Source: Deltaproteobacteria bacterium | GTDB lineage: Bacteria > Myxococcota_C > UBA6777 | Reading direction: 5' to 3' | Assembly: GCA_002731275.1 (NCBI GenBank) | Contig: PCBK01000198.1 | Coordinates: 1-46,682 of the forward strand | DNA length: 46,682 nt | Part shown: positions 16,510-25,022 of the stretch, piece by piece | Numbering within the stretch: the stretch's first letter is position 1 | How the letters are laid out: each line of letters begins with the position of its first letter | Made by a program: the position numbers and the translations under genes | Notes under the pieces: generated by a model | Database searches by the model: none | The model's input: the letters and a program-made list of their open reading frames with translations, nothing else | What the model was told of the DNA's origin: nothing

Positions 16510-16935
16510 TCAGGCCTGTTTATTTTCTTGCAAGAAGAATTTGAGCAACCCTTTGGCGACGATTTGTCCATCGACGTGGGCCTCACATAGCATGATTCGC
16601 ATGGGGCCTTTGGCCGCATCGAGTGTGGCTTTTGTTGCGATCGTTGCGCCTTGTGGGATCGTCGCTAGGTAAGAAAAATCTTCCACACCAGTCAAAAACC
16701 CCAAAGAAGGCTCCAGTCCGTCTTTGTAACCGATGTAACCCTGTCCAGCAGCCACTGTTTGTGCGAGAGTCTCGATCAAAGCCTCTTCACGAAGGAGTCC
16801 ATCTCTCACAAAAGGATCGCCCTCTTTGACTTCAAAGCGCCCCTCGACCTGCTCCTCTGACCACGACGTCAAAGCATCGAGACGTAGTAATGTCGCGCGG
16901 TGAGGTAGTAATGATTCGACTTCGGGAAAACTCAT
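16510..16935 (-). CDS. FabZ/FabA-like hotdog dehydratase
   Basis: A 141-residue protein starting at ATG 16935, which overlaps the upstream gene's TGA by ATGA, so the two are translationally coupled. It begins VESLLPHRATLLRLD, close to the ...LLPHR.P.LLLD motif of beta-hydroxyacyl-ACP dehydratases and of ApeP-type dehydratases of aryl-polyene clusters, with the catalytic His. A Glu at ~52-53 may be the acid partner. It probably dehydrates or binds an acyl carrier thioester in the cytoplasm for a specialised lipid. A plain thioesterase is the alternative. Its partner is an LpxL-like acyltransferase. Confidence 0.75.
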   Translation of the reverse strand: MSFPEVESLLPHRATLLRLDALTSWSEEQVEGRFEVKEGDPFVRDGLLREEALIETLAQTVAAGQGYIGYKDGLEPSLGFLTGVEDFSYLATIPQGATIATKATLDAAKGPMRIMLCEAHVDGQIVAKGLLKFFLQENKQA

Positions 16936-17903
16936 GACTCTTCTCCATCCCAAAAGGGGTAAAAATTAAACCACTGATACGGATACTTTTTGACGATGTG
17001 TTCGAGCTGCTCAACATAAAACTGGACCCAGCGTTTGCGTGCGTCCTGCTTGGATTCTCCTTGCAAACGCTCACACAAGTGAGGACCGGTCGCCTTCAGA
17101 TCGTATTGTGTCCAGGTCTTCTTGGTCGCGAACATGTGGTAGACAGGCACCTCCAAAGAGGACGACAACATAAAGGGCAAGAGCGGAAAGGCTGCATTTT
17201 GCCCTAAAAACGCAGCAGTGACAGTCCGTCCACCTTCGAGTGAACGATCCCCGTGAAGGCAGACGATGTCACCCTTTTCAAGCGCAGAGATGATCTTCAT
17301 GACGGCGCTCATCCCCTCCTGAATAGGGATAATCTCAAAAGAAGGCTGGCTGTTGATCGAATCAAAGAAGCCTTGGAGTTGTTCGGCCTCGGCTTGCAAC
17401 ATCACGACGTGGATCTTTTTGTCGACTTTGCCTGTGAGCATCCGTCCGGCGAGATCCCAATTGCCGACATGTGCGCTGAGCAGGATGGCGCCTGTGTCGA
17501 GCTGCATCATCTCCTCGATCTTCTCGACACCATCCTCAGTGAAGTGCAATTGTGTACCGATCACACCCATCGCACCTGCCATTCGATCGATGATCACCTG
17601 CCCAAAGTAGAGGATATGGTTGTAATTCATCCACAACCGCTTCCACCATGGGAGCGGACCATGTATCTTTTGCAGGTACTCACTTGATGCTCGTAACGTC
17701 GAAGGCGCAAAGAACATGTAGTACATACCCACAAAGAACAGCAGCGTGTAAGCAGCCCGCAGACCAAAGAATTGAAGTAACCACGCAAAGATGCGGTAAC
17801 CGAGTGGGTTTCCACGGCTCCGCCCTGTCCACTTGCGCTCCTTCGCGCGCTCGATCTGATCGCGCTGTTCGACATCCTCCGCGATACTTTTTTCTTGATC
17901 CAA
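16932..17903 (-). CDS. LpxL/HtrB-family lysophospholipid acyltransferase
   Basis: About 323 residues. The start is my choice: TTG 17903 has GGGAGG 5 nt upstream, while ATG 17942 and GTG 17963 in the same frame lack good sites; the longer forms add a poorly conserved tail. A hydrophobic anchor (~FGLRAAYTLLFFVGMYYMFF) is followed by the catalytic HVGNWD (HX4D) motif and HGDRSLEGG. This is the arrangement of the membrane acyltransferases that add acyl chains to lipid A or related lipids (COG4261-like). It sits in an operon with the FabZ-like gene and diverges from the BAHD-like gene, suggesting a small lipid-modification module. The acyl acceptor is unknown. Confidence 0.8.
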   Translation of the reverse strand: MDQEKSIAEDVEQRDQIERAKERKWTGRSRGNPLGYRIFAWLLQFFGLRAAYTLLFFVGMYYMFFAPSTLRASSEYLQKIHGPLPWWKRLWMNYNHILYFGQVIIDRMAGAMGVIGTQLHFTEDGVEKIEEMMQLDTGAILLSAHVGNWDLAGRMLTGKVDKKIHVVMLQAEAEQLQGFFDSINSQPSFEIIPIQEGMSAVMKIISALEKGDIVCLHGDRSLEGGRTVTAAFLGQNAAFPLLPFMLSSSLEVPVYHMFATKKTWTQYDLKATGPHLCERLQGESKQDARKRWVQFYVEQLEHIVKKYPYQWFNFYPFWDGEES

Positions 17904-18112
17904 AGACACCTCCCAACGGCCTAAATGCACAGTGTATACCATCCTTTTGGGGATATGTGACACTCGCTTTTGAGTGCTCCACTATCTACAACAAGCCCTA
18001 CAGGATCTCAAGCTCGTCCTCCCATACATTTGTGATGTATATCAAAGAAAAGTGGGACGGTTTCTGTACACTCTTTGTGTCCTATCACCTCACACACAAA
18101 GGGTCTTTACAG

Positions 18113-19423
18113 ATGTCATCACAAACCCACATCGTCCAGGCCACGTCCCTTCCGGAAACACAACATCGATGGACACTCAGCCTCCTCGACAAACAGACCA
18201 TGCGGATGAATATCCGTGGAACGTGGATCTATCGCGACGCCCCCTCCCCCGATGCGCTTCGTGAAAGTCTCGCCTCCCTGCTCTCCTACTATCCCCACCT
18301 CACAGGCCGTATGGTCGACACATCCTACATCGAATACACAAACGCCGGTGTGCCTTTTACGACGACACAAAACCACTCGATCAGCCTCAAAGATATCGAG
18401 GAAGATCAAGAAATTGTAGACAAACTTGCCCCAACACTCAACGCCAAACAAGTTCAGAAGGGACAACAGGCACCTCTTCAGGTCCAGCTCACTGAGATCA
18501 AAGATGCACACGTCCTCAGCGTGATCGTCAATCACGGGATGATGGACGGAAACAGCTTTTATTCGATGATGTTGCGCTGGAGCCGACTGCACAGAGGGTT
18601 AGAGATCATCCCTCCAGTGCTCGACACCTCACTGCTCCCACAAGCGTCAGACGTCGACAAAGATGTGCTTACAGAGCAGGCCAAAGAGCTCGGCTGGCGG
18701 CCCTTCTCTTTGTGGAAACTCCTGTGGCACCTGCCGTCGCTGATCATATCGATGCGCGCAAAGCGCTTTGGTCCAATCTACTTCTCTCCAGAGAATCTTC
18801 ACGCGCTCAAACAAAAAGCCATCGAACAATCGGGATGCCAGACGATCAGCACACACGAAGCATTAAGCAGCTACCTCTCTCGACTGTTCGCCCAACGAGG
18901 CAAAAAGAAGTCCAACACCTACACCCAAAGTGTCGTCATTGATGGACGTGGCAGACTCGAAGATGTCCCAGAGAATTACGTTGGTAATATCTCGTATGTC
19001 ATCCCAGGCGCGACGTTCAACCGAGAAGACAGCTTTGGAACGATCGCACAAAAGATGCACGACGCTGTCGAACCCTATACCTCTTATCCCTCGAAGAAAC
19101 TCACCTTCGCGATGAAGGCCAGCCTCCAAGCAGTCCAAGAGAAGCTCCCCTTGATGCCGTTCGATATCGTAGGCGCCAACATCAACCCTCCACGAGACTT
19201 TTACATCAACAATTTCAGTAAATTCCCTGTCTATGATGTCTGCTTTGGCAGCGCACAAAAGGAGCTCGTTCCGATACGGGTTGTCCCACACAACCTTCCG
19301 GACTTGATACAATTTTGGCCTGCCCCCCCCGCACAAGGCGGGGTCGAAGTTTACTTCAACGGTCCACTCGCCAACATCATGCGTAAACACAAGCCCACGA
19401 TCCTTCCAGCGAAGACGACCTAA
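18113..19423 (+). CDS. BAHD-like (HXXXD) acyltransferase
   Basis: A 436-residue protein. ATG 18113 has AAAGGG 9 nt upstream; the reading frame is open another 155 codons upstream, but that stretch is antisense to the LPLAT gene and not protein-like. The catalytic motif VNHGMMDGNSF (HXXXDG) lies at ~142-152. A late YDVCFGSAQ segment sits where plant BAHD enzymes have DFGWG. These point to the chloramphenicol-acetyltransferase-like superfamily, nearest to BAHD (PF02458) rather than to wax-ester synthases, which have HHXXXDG. It likely transfers an acyl group from CoA to an alcohol or amine in the cytoplasm. A run of eight C in the coding strand near 19323 is a possible slippage site. Confidence 0.75.
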   Translation: MSSQTHIVQATSLPETQHRWTLSLLDKQTMRMNIRGTWIYRDAPSPDALRESLASLLSYYPHLTGRMVDTSYIEYTNAGVPFTTTQNHSISLKDIEEDQEIVDKLAPTLNAKQVQKGQQAPLQVQLTEIKDAHVLSVIVNHGMMDGNSFYSMMLRWSRLHRGLEIIPPVLDTSLLPQASDVDKDVLTEQAKELGWRPFSLWKLLWHLPSLIISMRAKRFGPIYFSPENLHALKQKAIEQSGCQTISTHEALSSYLSRLFAQRGKKKSNTYTQSVVIDGRGRLEDVPENYVGNISYVIPGATFNREDSFGTIAQKMHDAVEPYTSYPSKKLTFAMKASLQAVQEKLPLMPFDIVGANINPPRDFYINNFSKFPVYDVCFGSAQKELVPIRVVPHNLPDLIQFWPAPPAQGGVEVYFNGPLANIMRKHKPTILPAKTT

Positions 19424-19534
19424 GCTCCCTGCGCCCCTGCCGATATCGCTTGACACGGCGATCGACTTCACCAAAAATGACGCCTCCAATTCTTTTGTTG
19501 ACTCTGACTCTGTCATACTCGGAGGTTTCGTTTT

Positions 19535-22500
19535 ATGTTTACACGCTCTCGAAGAGGCACACATTGGGGCATCGCAGGCTTTCTCCTGCTTTGTGCCCCT
19601 TTTGCCCTCGCTTCAGCTCCCTCACATACATGTCCAGATGCACAAAAACACCCGGGACACGGCTTCTCTAAAGCACACATGTCCAAATACAACGGTCCCG
19701 GTACACAAAAGAACACCAAAGATAAACCCCCCATCAAAGCCAAGGGAAAACCCGCAAAAGTCGATGTCGTCTCCTTTACCACACGTGAAGGGACCTGGAT
19801 GAACCTCACCCTCTCGCCTGATGGTAAGTGGCTCGTCTTCGACTTGCTCGGCGATATCTACAAAATGTCCAGCAAAGGCGGCGACGCAAAGCGGCTGACA
19901 AAAGGCACAGCCTGGGACACACAGCCACGCTTCTCGCCTGATGGAAAGTGGCTCGTCTTCACAAGCGACCGCAGTGGTAGCGCCAACACCTGGATGATGG
20001 ATGTACAAGGCAAACAGCTCCGCCAACTCACACACAACCACGCCATCGTCACAAACAGTCCAGTCTTTTCACCTGATGGCCAACACGTGATCACACGACG
20101 ACGCATCACGGACCGCAGAAGTATCGGTGTTGTCGAACTATGGATGCACCACATCCTCGGCGGAAAGGGTCTTCAACTGACCTCAGGGAAACGAATTGGG
20201 GATGCCAATGAGCCGGCCTTCTCGCCTGATGGAAAATATCTCTACTTTTCGACACGTGGACGACATCGCTACAACAGAAACCCACACCAAGGGATCTGGA
20301 ATCTTCAGCGACTCGATATCCAAAGTGGCCATCGCAAGATGATCTCTCGTGGCGCGTCGCGTCCCCATCCTTCTCCTGATGGTCGTTATATCTCATTGAT
20401 CCGCCGCATCGGAAAAACATCTGCGATCCAACTTCACGATCTACGCACTGGTGCAGAACACACACTCACGAATATCCTCGATCGCGACCAACAAGAAGGC
20501 TTCGCGATGAATGGAACCTACCCTGCGATGGCCTGGAGTCGCGACAGTAAGATGTTGTACTTTACAGCCAAAGGTACCTTCTGGAAGCTGTCCATCAAAA
20601 ACAAAAAGCTCACCAAGCTCCCCTTCAAGGCAAAGGTCGAACAGCACGTCACGAGGGCACTACGTACAACCAGGAGAGTTGGACAAAAAGCCTTTCAGCT
20701 CAAAATATTGCGTTGGCCACAGCGCTCCTCCAAGGGAGACAGAATGCTCTATGGAGCGATCGGACGCATCTACAGCGTCGCGTGGCCTCCCAAACGCAAA
20801 CAACCCAAAGAGATCAAGCACAAAGATGCATTAGCCTACGCCCCAGCCTTTGCACGTGATGGACGAACTTTCGCCTACGTGACGTGGTCTGATACAAAAC
20901 GCGGCCATGTGTGGGTACGTTCATTTGGCAAAGATGGCACCCCCACACCTCCAAAACGTATCACCCAATACAGCAGCATGTATCTCCACCCCTCTTTCTC
21001 ACCAGACCAAAGCAAGCTGGTATTTATCAGCGCAAGTGGTGCTGACCGTCGTGGCCTTCCGCTCTCTTACCAACCCTGGCTTCAGCTTCAAGTCGCAGAC
21101 CTGAAGACCGGCAAGATCCGCTCGATTCTCACACTGAGAAGCCACGGTTCACTCAGCCGCAACCCTCAGCCACGTTTCTCGAAAGATGGCAAACGCATCT
21201 TCTTCACACGTATCTCCTACAAACGTTATAGAGGTTATCGTCATCTGTGCTCGGTCAGATTGGATGGTAGCGATGAAAAGAAACACTTCTCCGTGTACGC
21301 CGGTGAAGAGATGGAGCTGTCTCCCGACCAAAAGTGGCTGTTATTCAAACACCTGCACCAGATCTACGTGATGCCCACACCTCCCTTGCGCAGCAAACCC
21401 ATCTCACTGCGCGTGATCGACGGACGTATCGCTGGCAGTCCTTGGCCCATCGTCAAACTCTCGAAGATCGGAGGCAATTGGCCATCATGGGGACCAAACA
21501 ACCAGATCCTCTGGAGTCTTGGACGAGAGATCTACACCCTCCCTCTCTCGAAAGTCATCGACAAGCTGCAAAAAGACGCGAAGAAGCGCACACAAAAAGC
21601 GCTCAAACGCTACACCAAACAACGCCCCAAAACACAACTCTCCTCCACACCAAAAAAAGCTCCCTCCACCCAACAAACACCCTCCGCCAAGAGCAAACCG
21701 ACCTCTCGTCCCGTCAAGCCCACTAAAAAGTCGAAAAAAACAAAGAAGGCAAAAAAGAAGAAGAAAGACGCCCTGAAGCCGACAGTCCACAAAATCAGAC
21801 ATATCGTCAAGAGCGCAGAACCTTCGGGCTGTATCGCGCTGACACACGCGACGATTATCACGATGCACGGCAAACAAGTGATCCAGGACGGGACGCTGGT
21901 GTTGAATGGTTCAAGGATCCATTGGATGGGACCAAGCAAAAAGGCAAAGCTGCTCGGATACTGCAAAAAGATGGACATGAAAGGGAAATATATCATCCCC
22001 GGTTTCATCGATGTCCACTCACATATGCACTACAACGCGCTTGAGGTCTTCCCCAAGAGTTCGTGGGAATACTACGCAAATCTGGCTTATGGAGTCACGA
22101 CAACACACGATCCCTCAGCGAGCACGGAGCTGGTCTTTGGTCAATCAGAGATGGTCCGTGCCGGTGTGATGGTTGGACCAAGGATATACTCAACTGGATT
22201 CATCTTGTACGGAGCGGAGAACACACATAAAGCGATCGTCAGGGGTCTTCAGGATGCAAGACACCACATGAAGCGATTGAAAAAGCTCGGCGCGTTCAGT
22301 GTAAAAAGCTATATGCAGCCAAGACGCATCCAGCGACAATGGGTACTCCAGGCCGCGAGAGAAGAAAAGATGCTCGTCTACCCCGAAGGTGGTGGCAATC
22401 TCCAGATGAACCTGAATATGGTACTCGACGGTCACACAGGTATCGAACATGCCTTCCCAGTCGCGCCACTGTACAAAGATGTCGTCCAACTCGTCGCACA

Positions 22501-23062
22501 AAGCAAGACCGGTTACACACCAACCTTCCTGGTCGCTTATGGTGGATTGTCCGGGGAGATCTTCTTTTACCAACATGACACTGTTTGGAATAACAAGAAA
22601 CTCACCCAATTTTACCCACCAAGATTGCTCAACGCCCGCGCGAGATGGCCCAAACACATGGTAAGAGATAACGACTGGCACTTCCAAAAGATCGCAGAAT
22701 CCGCCAAAAAGATTATCCGCAGTGGTGGACAGGTGCAGATCGGCGCGCACGGTCAGCTGCAAGGCTTGGGCGTCCACTGGGAGATCTTCTCACTCGCCAA
22801 AGGCGGTTTGACACCTCATGAGGTTCTGAGGGCCGCAACTTACCACGGCGCAACATACCTCGGTCTTCAACACGATATCGGCAGTATCCAAAAAGGAAAA
22901 CTCGCGGATCTCGTGATCCTCGACAAGAACCCACTCAAAGACATCCATCACATCCGCGCAATCCGCTACGTGGTAAAGAACGGCTTCATCTATAAAGGAC
23001 ACTCCATGGATCGTGTCTGGCCCACAACACAAAAGCGCCCCACCTTCTTCTGGCAGCAATAA
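19535..23062 (+). CDS. TolB-type beta-propeller fused to amidohydrolase
   Basis: An 1175-residue exported enzyme. A signal peptide (~1-28, ending ALASA) is followed by PD40/WD40-like TolB propeller repeats (many FSPDGKWL/FSPDGKYL motifs, ~85-640). Next is a very basic Lys/Pro/Ser/Thr linker of ~80 residues (~669-752). The C-terminal amidohydrolase domain starts with its small beta-sandwich. Its barrel has DVHSHMH (metal HxH, ~826), SVKSYMQ (candidate bridging Lys), GIEHAF, GAHGQL, and the closing KGKLADLVILDKNP. Similar fusions are annotated as periplasmic amidohydrolases or imidazolonepropionase-like proteins, but the substrate is unknown. GGAGG precedes the ATG by 9 nt. It is transcribed alone toward the gene-free interval. 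Confidence 0.88.
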   Translation: MFTRSRRGTHWGIAGFLLLCAPFALASAPSHTCPDAQKHPGHGFSKAHMSKYNGPGTQKNTKDKPPIKAKGKPAKVDVVSFTTREGTWMNLTLSPDGKWLVFDLLGDIYKMSSKGGDAKRLTKGTAWDTQPRFSPDGKWLVFTSDRSGSANTWMMDVQGKQLRQLTHNHAIVTNSPVFSPDGQHVITRRRITDRRSIGVVELWMHHILGGKGLQLTSGKRIGDANEPAFSPDGKYLYFSTRGRHRYNRNPHQGIWNLQRLDIQSGHRKMISRGASRPHPSPDGRYISLIRRIGKTSAIQLHDLRTGAEHTLTNILDRDQQEGFAMNGTYPAMAWSRDSKMLYFTAKGTFWKLSIKNKKLTKLPFKAKVEQHVTRALRTTRRVGQKAFQLKILRWPQRSSKGDRMLYGAIGRIYSVAWPPKRKQPKEIKHKDALAYAPAFARDGRTFAYVTWSDTKRGHVWVRSFGKDGTPTPPKRITQYSSMYLHPSFSPDQSKLVFISASGADRRGLPLSYQPWLQLQVADLKTGKIRSILTLRSHGSLSRNPQPRFSKDGKRIFFTRISYKRYRGYRHLCSVRLDGSDEKKHFSVYAGEEMELSPDQKWLLFKHLHQIYVMPTPPLRSKPISLRVIDGRIAGSPWPIVKLSKIGGNWPSWGPNNQILWSLGREIYTLPLSKVIDKLQKDAKKRTQKALKRYTKQRPKTQLSSTPKKAPSTQQTPSAKSKPTSRPVKPTKKSKKTKKAKKKKKDALKPTVHKIRHIVKSAEPSGCIALTHATIITMHGKQVIQDGTLVLNGSRIHWMGPSKKAKLLGYCKKMDMKGKYIIPGFIDVHSHMHYNALEVFPKSSWEYYANLAYGVTTTHDPSASTELVFGQSEMVRAGVMVGPRIYSTGFILYGAENTHKAIVRGLQDARHHMKRLKKLGAFSVKSYMQPRRIQRQWVLQAAREEKMLVYPEGGGNLQMNLNMVLDGHTGIEHAFPVAPLYKDVVQLVAQSKTGYTPTFLVAYGGLSGEIFFYQHDTVWNNKKLTQFYPPRLLNARARWPKHMVRDNDWHFQKIAESAKKIIRSGGQVQIGAHGQLQGLGVHWEIFSLAKGGLTPHEVLRAATYHGATYLGLQHDIGSIQKGKLADLVILDKNPLKDIHHIRAIRYVVKNGFIYKGHSMDRVWPTTQKRPTFFWQQ

Positions 23063-23464
23063 CACCCTCCACCAGAACACACCACTCAAAACACAAGCGT
23101 GACACAACCCCCTTCATCAACCAGCGATCAAACACTCCCATCCACATGCTCATTTTGAACCCCCTTGGAACGACCATGGTGTTGCATTTCAAGCCATAAA
23201 GCTTGCATCCGACCATTCTCTCGTTATGTGGCTTTGCAGTGTTGGAATACAACACGATTGGGTCCTGTGTCTTTGTATCTTTAAAAAGTCAAAGGAGCGC
23301 TGCACGCTCCTTTCGCCTTCTGCAATGACATCCTCAATGGAACACTCCAACAGCCAAAGATAAAGATTCTAGTCTCACAAAAATCACTCAAAAAGCAACA
23401 AATGATGCAAAAAGATGCAAGCACCATTTGGAGAACAAAGTGGGTTGATGTTTCGATGTCAAAA
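23063..23464. other. left flank of the origin interval, no gene seen
   Basis: Non-coding by appearance. The first ~130 bases are very C/A-rich on the top strand, matching the left-arm bias. It contains the terminator-like hairpin listed at 23291-23313. Nothing else is recognised before the GATC array starts. Confidence 0.5.
23291..23313. terminator. perfect hairpin, possible bidirectional terminator
   Basis: AAAGGAGCG, a CTGCA loop, then CGCTCCTTT: a 9-bp perfect stem. On the - strand it runs into GACTTTTT; on the + strand the stem itself ends in TTT. It could stop readthrough from the amidohydrolase gene (stop at 23062) before the origin. Confidence 0.5.
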
Positions 23465-23931
23465 GATCGATCTAGTGGGATCGCCAATCAGAAAAAGATG
23501 TTGACAAGGGGGAGCGTGGAGAAATGATCGAGGTGATCACTTTTAATCTCTTGATTTTATGTATCTTTCAAGGAATCATGGGCGATCTTTACGGATCGAT
23601 CCATCCAAAACAGAAAAAATGGCCATAGGATACTTTTTCGATCTTTGCAGATCGATCGTGATCCAAAAAAGAGCGAGCACTGCATTTCGGACAAAGGATC
23701 AAAATGATCGAAAATTGATCATTTATTTCTCTTACTTTTCAAACCTATACACGATCAAGATGCGATCGCACGCGATCTTTCCTCATGATCCCGCTTTTTG
23801 GCCTGGTTTTGTGTTGGTGTCCGGATTTCGATCCTGAAAGATCGCGATCGGAAAGAATCGATCTTGATCATTGGCGATCATTTACAGGATCGAAGTCCAT
23901 TTGACATCAAAAACCTTTTCTTTTCATAGAG
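23465..23931. repeat. periodic GATC array beside the origin
   Basis: I count 27 GATC sites in 467 bp, where under two are expected by chance. They fall in clusters of 2-4 sites spaced mostly 9-11 bp (one helical turn): 23465/69/79, 23526/35, 23584/94/98, 23640/50/54/60, 23697/706/717, 23753/64/74/87, 23830/40/46, 23860/66/76/88. Successive clusters start about 56-57 bp apart (23469, 23526, 23584, 23640, 23697, 23753, with 23866 in phase after one irregular unit). Between clusters the DNA is AT-rich. Three more GATCs lie at 24183-24199. It could bind a methylation-dependent initiation regulator (SeqA/Dam-like logic) or an unknown origin-binding protein. Confidence 0.85.
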
Positions 23932-24033
23932 ATCATCGACAACTCCCCTTACGGACGTCTTGCCTTTGTATCTTGTAGTCTTTTGATTTTCCAAGACATT
24001 CGGAAAACCAAGTCAAAAAATTCATTTTTTTCG

Positions 24034-24207
24034 ATGAATTCATATCCTTGGAGGTGTTGTTTGTGGGTCACCTCACACGGCTTTTTGCCAGATATCGAAC
24101 AAAAGACAGCCTGCCCTCATTGCAAAAAGTTTTTAATGTTCAAACAGATACAGAGCAAAGACACAGTAGTAAGGGACCCAGAGATCGAAGTGATCGATCG
24201 CAAATGA
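24034..24207 (+). CDS. doubtful small ORF with CxxC motif
   Basis: A 57-residue frame starting at ATG 24034, containing a CC pair and a later CPHCKKF. The pattern faintly resembles a zinc ribbon, but there is no ribosome-binding site before this ATG. It lies in the origin interval, and the frame runs on upstream to a TTG without support. It is most likely non-coding. Confidence 0.15.
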   Translation: MNSYPWRCCLWVTSHGFLPDIEQKTACPHCKKFLMFKQIQSKDTVVRDPEIEVIDRK

Positions 24208-24624
24208 CGCTTCAGAAGCAGGTCAACATCCCCACAAGCGAAAATGGCAAATACCAGTCTGAAATTCGATGAGCATTTGTGCAAAAATGACATCAGACAA
24301 TTTCGCCCACGCAACCACCGCATACAAATAAAATACTGATATACATAGATTTTTCAAATCGTACAAGGACCAAAGTAGACACAAAACTTCTGAAAAGAAG
24401 GTCACTGCAGGCCAATATGAAAAACCTATAAAAATCAAACAGATACTCTCTTTGTCGGAGTTATCCACAGAGCTGGGGATAAAGCTGGGGAAAAGTCACT
24501 TTTTCGTAAGCCTATCAATAGGTTGTAATTACCTATCAATAACAATTCATTTGCACATAATTTGCTACCACTTGGAAAATCCACTCCCTTTCAAAATGAA
24601 AAGGAAAACATGGAGATAAGGTAG

Positions 24625-24657
24625 TTATCCACAGAGTTATCCACAGGCTTTTCCACA
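24625..24657 (+). promoter_or_regulatory. DnaA-box triplet, 12-bp spacing
   Basis: Boxes at 24625-24633 and 24637-24645 are perfect TTATCCACA, and 24649-24657 is TTTTCCACA. Centres are 12 bp apart and all have the same orientation, which suits cooperative DnaA filament assembly. Confidence 0.85.
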
Positions 24658-24741
24658 GCTGAACATAAAAACAGCACATAACTAGCGTAAAAAACGAATA
24701 AAAACAAAGCGATAGGTATGCACATTTAATCCTAATTTGGT

Positions 24742-24815
24742 TGTGGATAACTCTGTGGAAACTGTGGATAACTCTGTGGATAACTCTGTGGATAACTCAA
24801 GCGACCTGTGGAAAA
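24742..24815 (-). promoter_or_regulatory. DnaA-box group in inverse orientation
   Basis: Perfect TGTGGATAA at 24742, 24763, 24775 and 24787, with variants TGTGGAAAC at 24754 and TGTGGAAAA at 24807. The three at 24763-24795 are spaced 12 bp apart. All face opposite to the boxes on either side. Confidence 0.85.
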
Positions 24816-24833
24816 GTGAGCACCGGGAGAAAG

Positions 24834-24939
24834 TTTTCCACACATGTCCACAAGATGTCCACAGGCTTTTCCACAGTTTTTTCCACAGTTTTTGAGACAA
24901 AAGAACATTCACTTTCGAGCAGTTACAGAGTTATCCACA
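24834..24939 (+). promoter_or_regulatory. right DnaA-box group next to the unwinding element
   Basis: Weak boxes TTTTCCACA (24834, 24867, 24879) and ATGTCCACA (24844, 24855) lead to the perfect box TTATCCACA at 24931-24939. The 24855/24867/24879 trio again has 12-bp steps. Weak boxes between strong ones are typical of sites filled only by ATP-DnaA; that is general knowledge of origins, not shown here. Confidence 0.75.
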
Positions 24940-24954
24940 GGTAAAACCCTTCCC

Positions 24955-24969
24955 CTACTAATACTACTA
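24955..24969 (-). promoter_or_regulatory. DnaA-trio unwinding element
   Basis: The top strand reads CTA CTA ATA CTA CTA, so the bottom strand read 3' to 5' is GAT GAT TAT GAT GAT, matching the 3'-(G/A)AT-5' trio consensus described for bacterial basal unwinding systems. It begins 15 bp after the perfect box at 24931 with a GC-rich stretch (CCCTTCCCC) between, and is followed by ~50 bp of AT-rich DNA. Confidence 0.7.
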
Positions 24970-25000
24970 AAGAGATATAATTTAAATAATTTTTATTCTA

Positions 25001-25018
25001 GTAAGAAAATTTTCTTAC
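25001..25018. repeat. 18-bp perfect palindrome at edge of AT-rich element
   Basis: GTAAGAAAATTTTCTTAC is a perfect palindrome that closes the AT-rich stretch after the DnaA-trios. It could be a binding site for an origin protein or a cruciform-prone boundary. Confidence 0.7.
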
Positions 25019-25022
25019 GCGG

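Larger units (their letters stand above)
24461..25018. other. oriC: putative chromosomal replication origin (oriC)
   Basis: It contains eight perfect DnaA boxes (TTATCCACA or its complement): 24461, 24625, 24637, 24742, 24763, 24775, 24787, 24931. Near matches (TTTTCCACA, ATGTCCACA, TGGGGATAA and similar) lie at 24474, 24649, 24754, 24807, 24834, 24844, 24855, 24867, 24879. Spacing of exactly 12 bp recurs (24625/637/649; 24763/775/787; 24855/867/879). The left group points one way, the 24742-24815 group the other. The right-most box is followed by a GC-rich stretch, DnaA-trios, AT-rich DNA and a palindrome. No gene overlaps it. Compositional skew flips across the interval. dnaA is not in the window, so this is an origin away from dnaA or dnaA lies farther off. 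Confidence 0.88.

Noticed and set aside
18863-19564. 233-codon open frame on the minus strand
   Set aside because: Antisense to the BAHD-like gene and to its 3' flank; no supporting signals.
23465-23931. Reading the GATC array as a CRISPR or as ordinary iterons of a plasmid origin
   Set aside because: There are no identical repeats with unique spacers, and unit sequences are too divergent for iterons; only the GATC positions are periodic.
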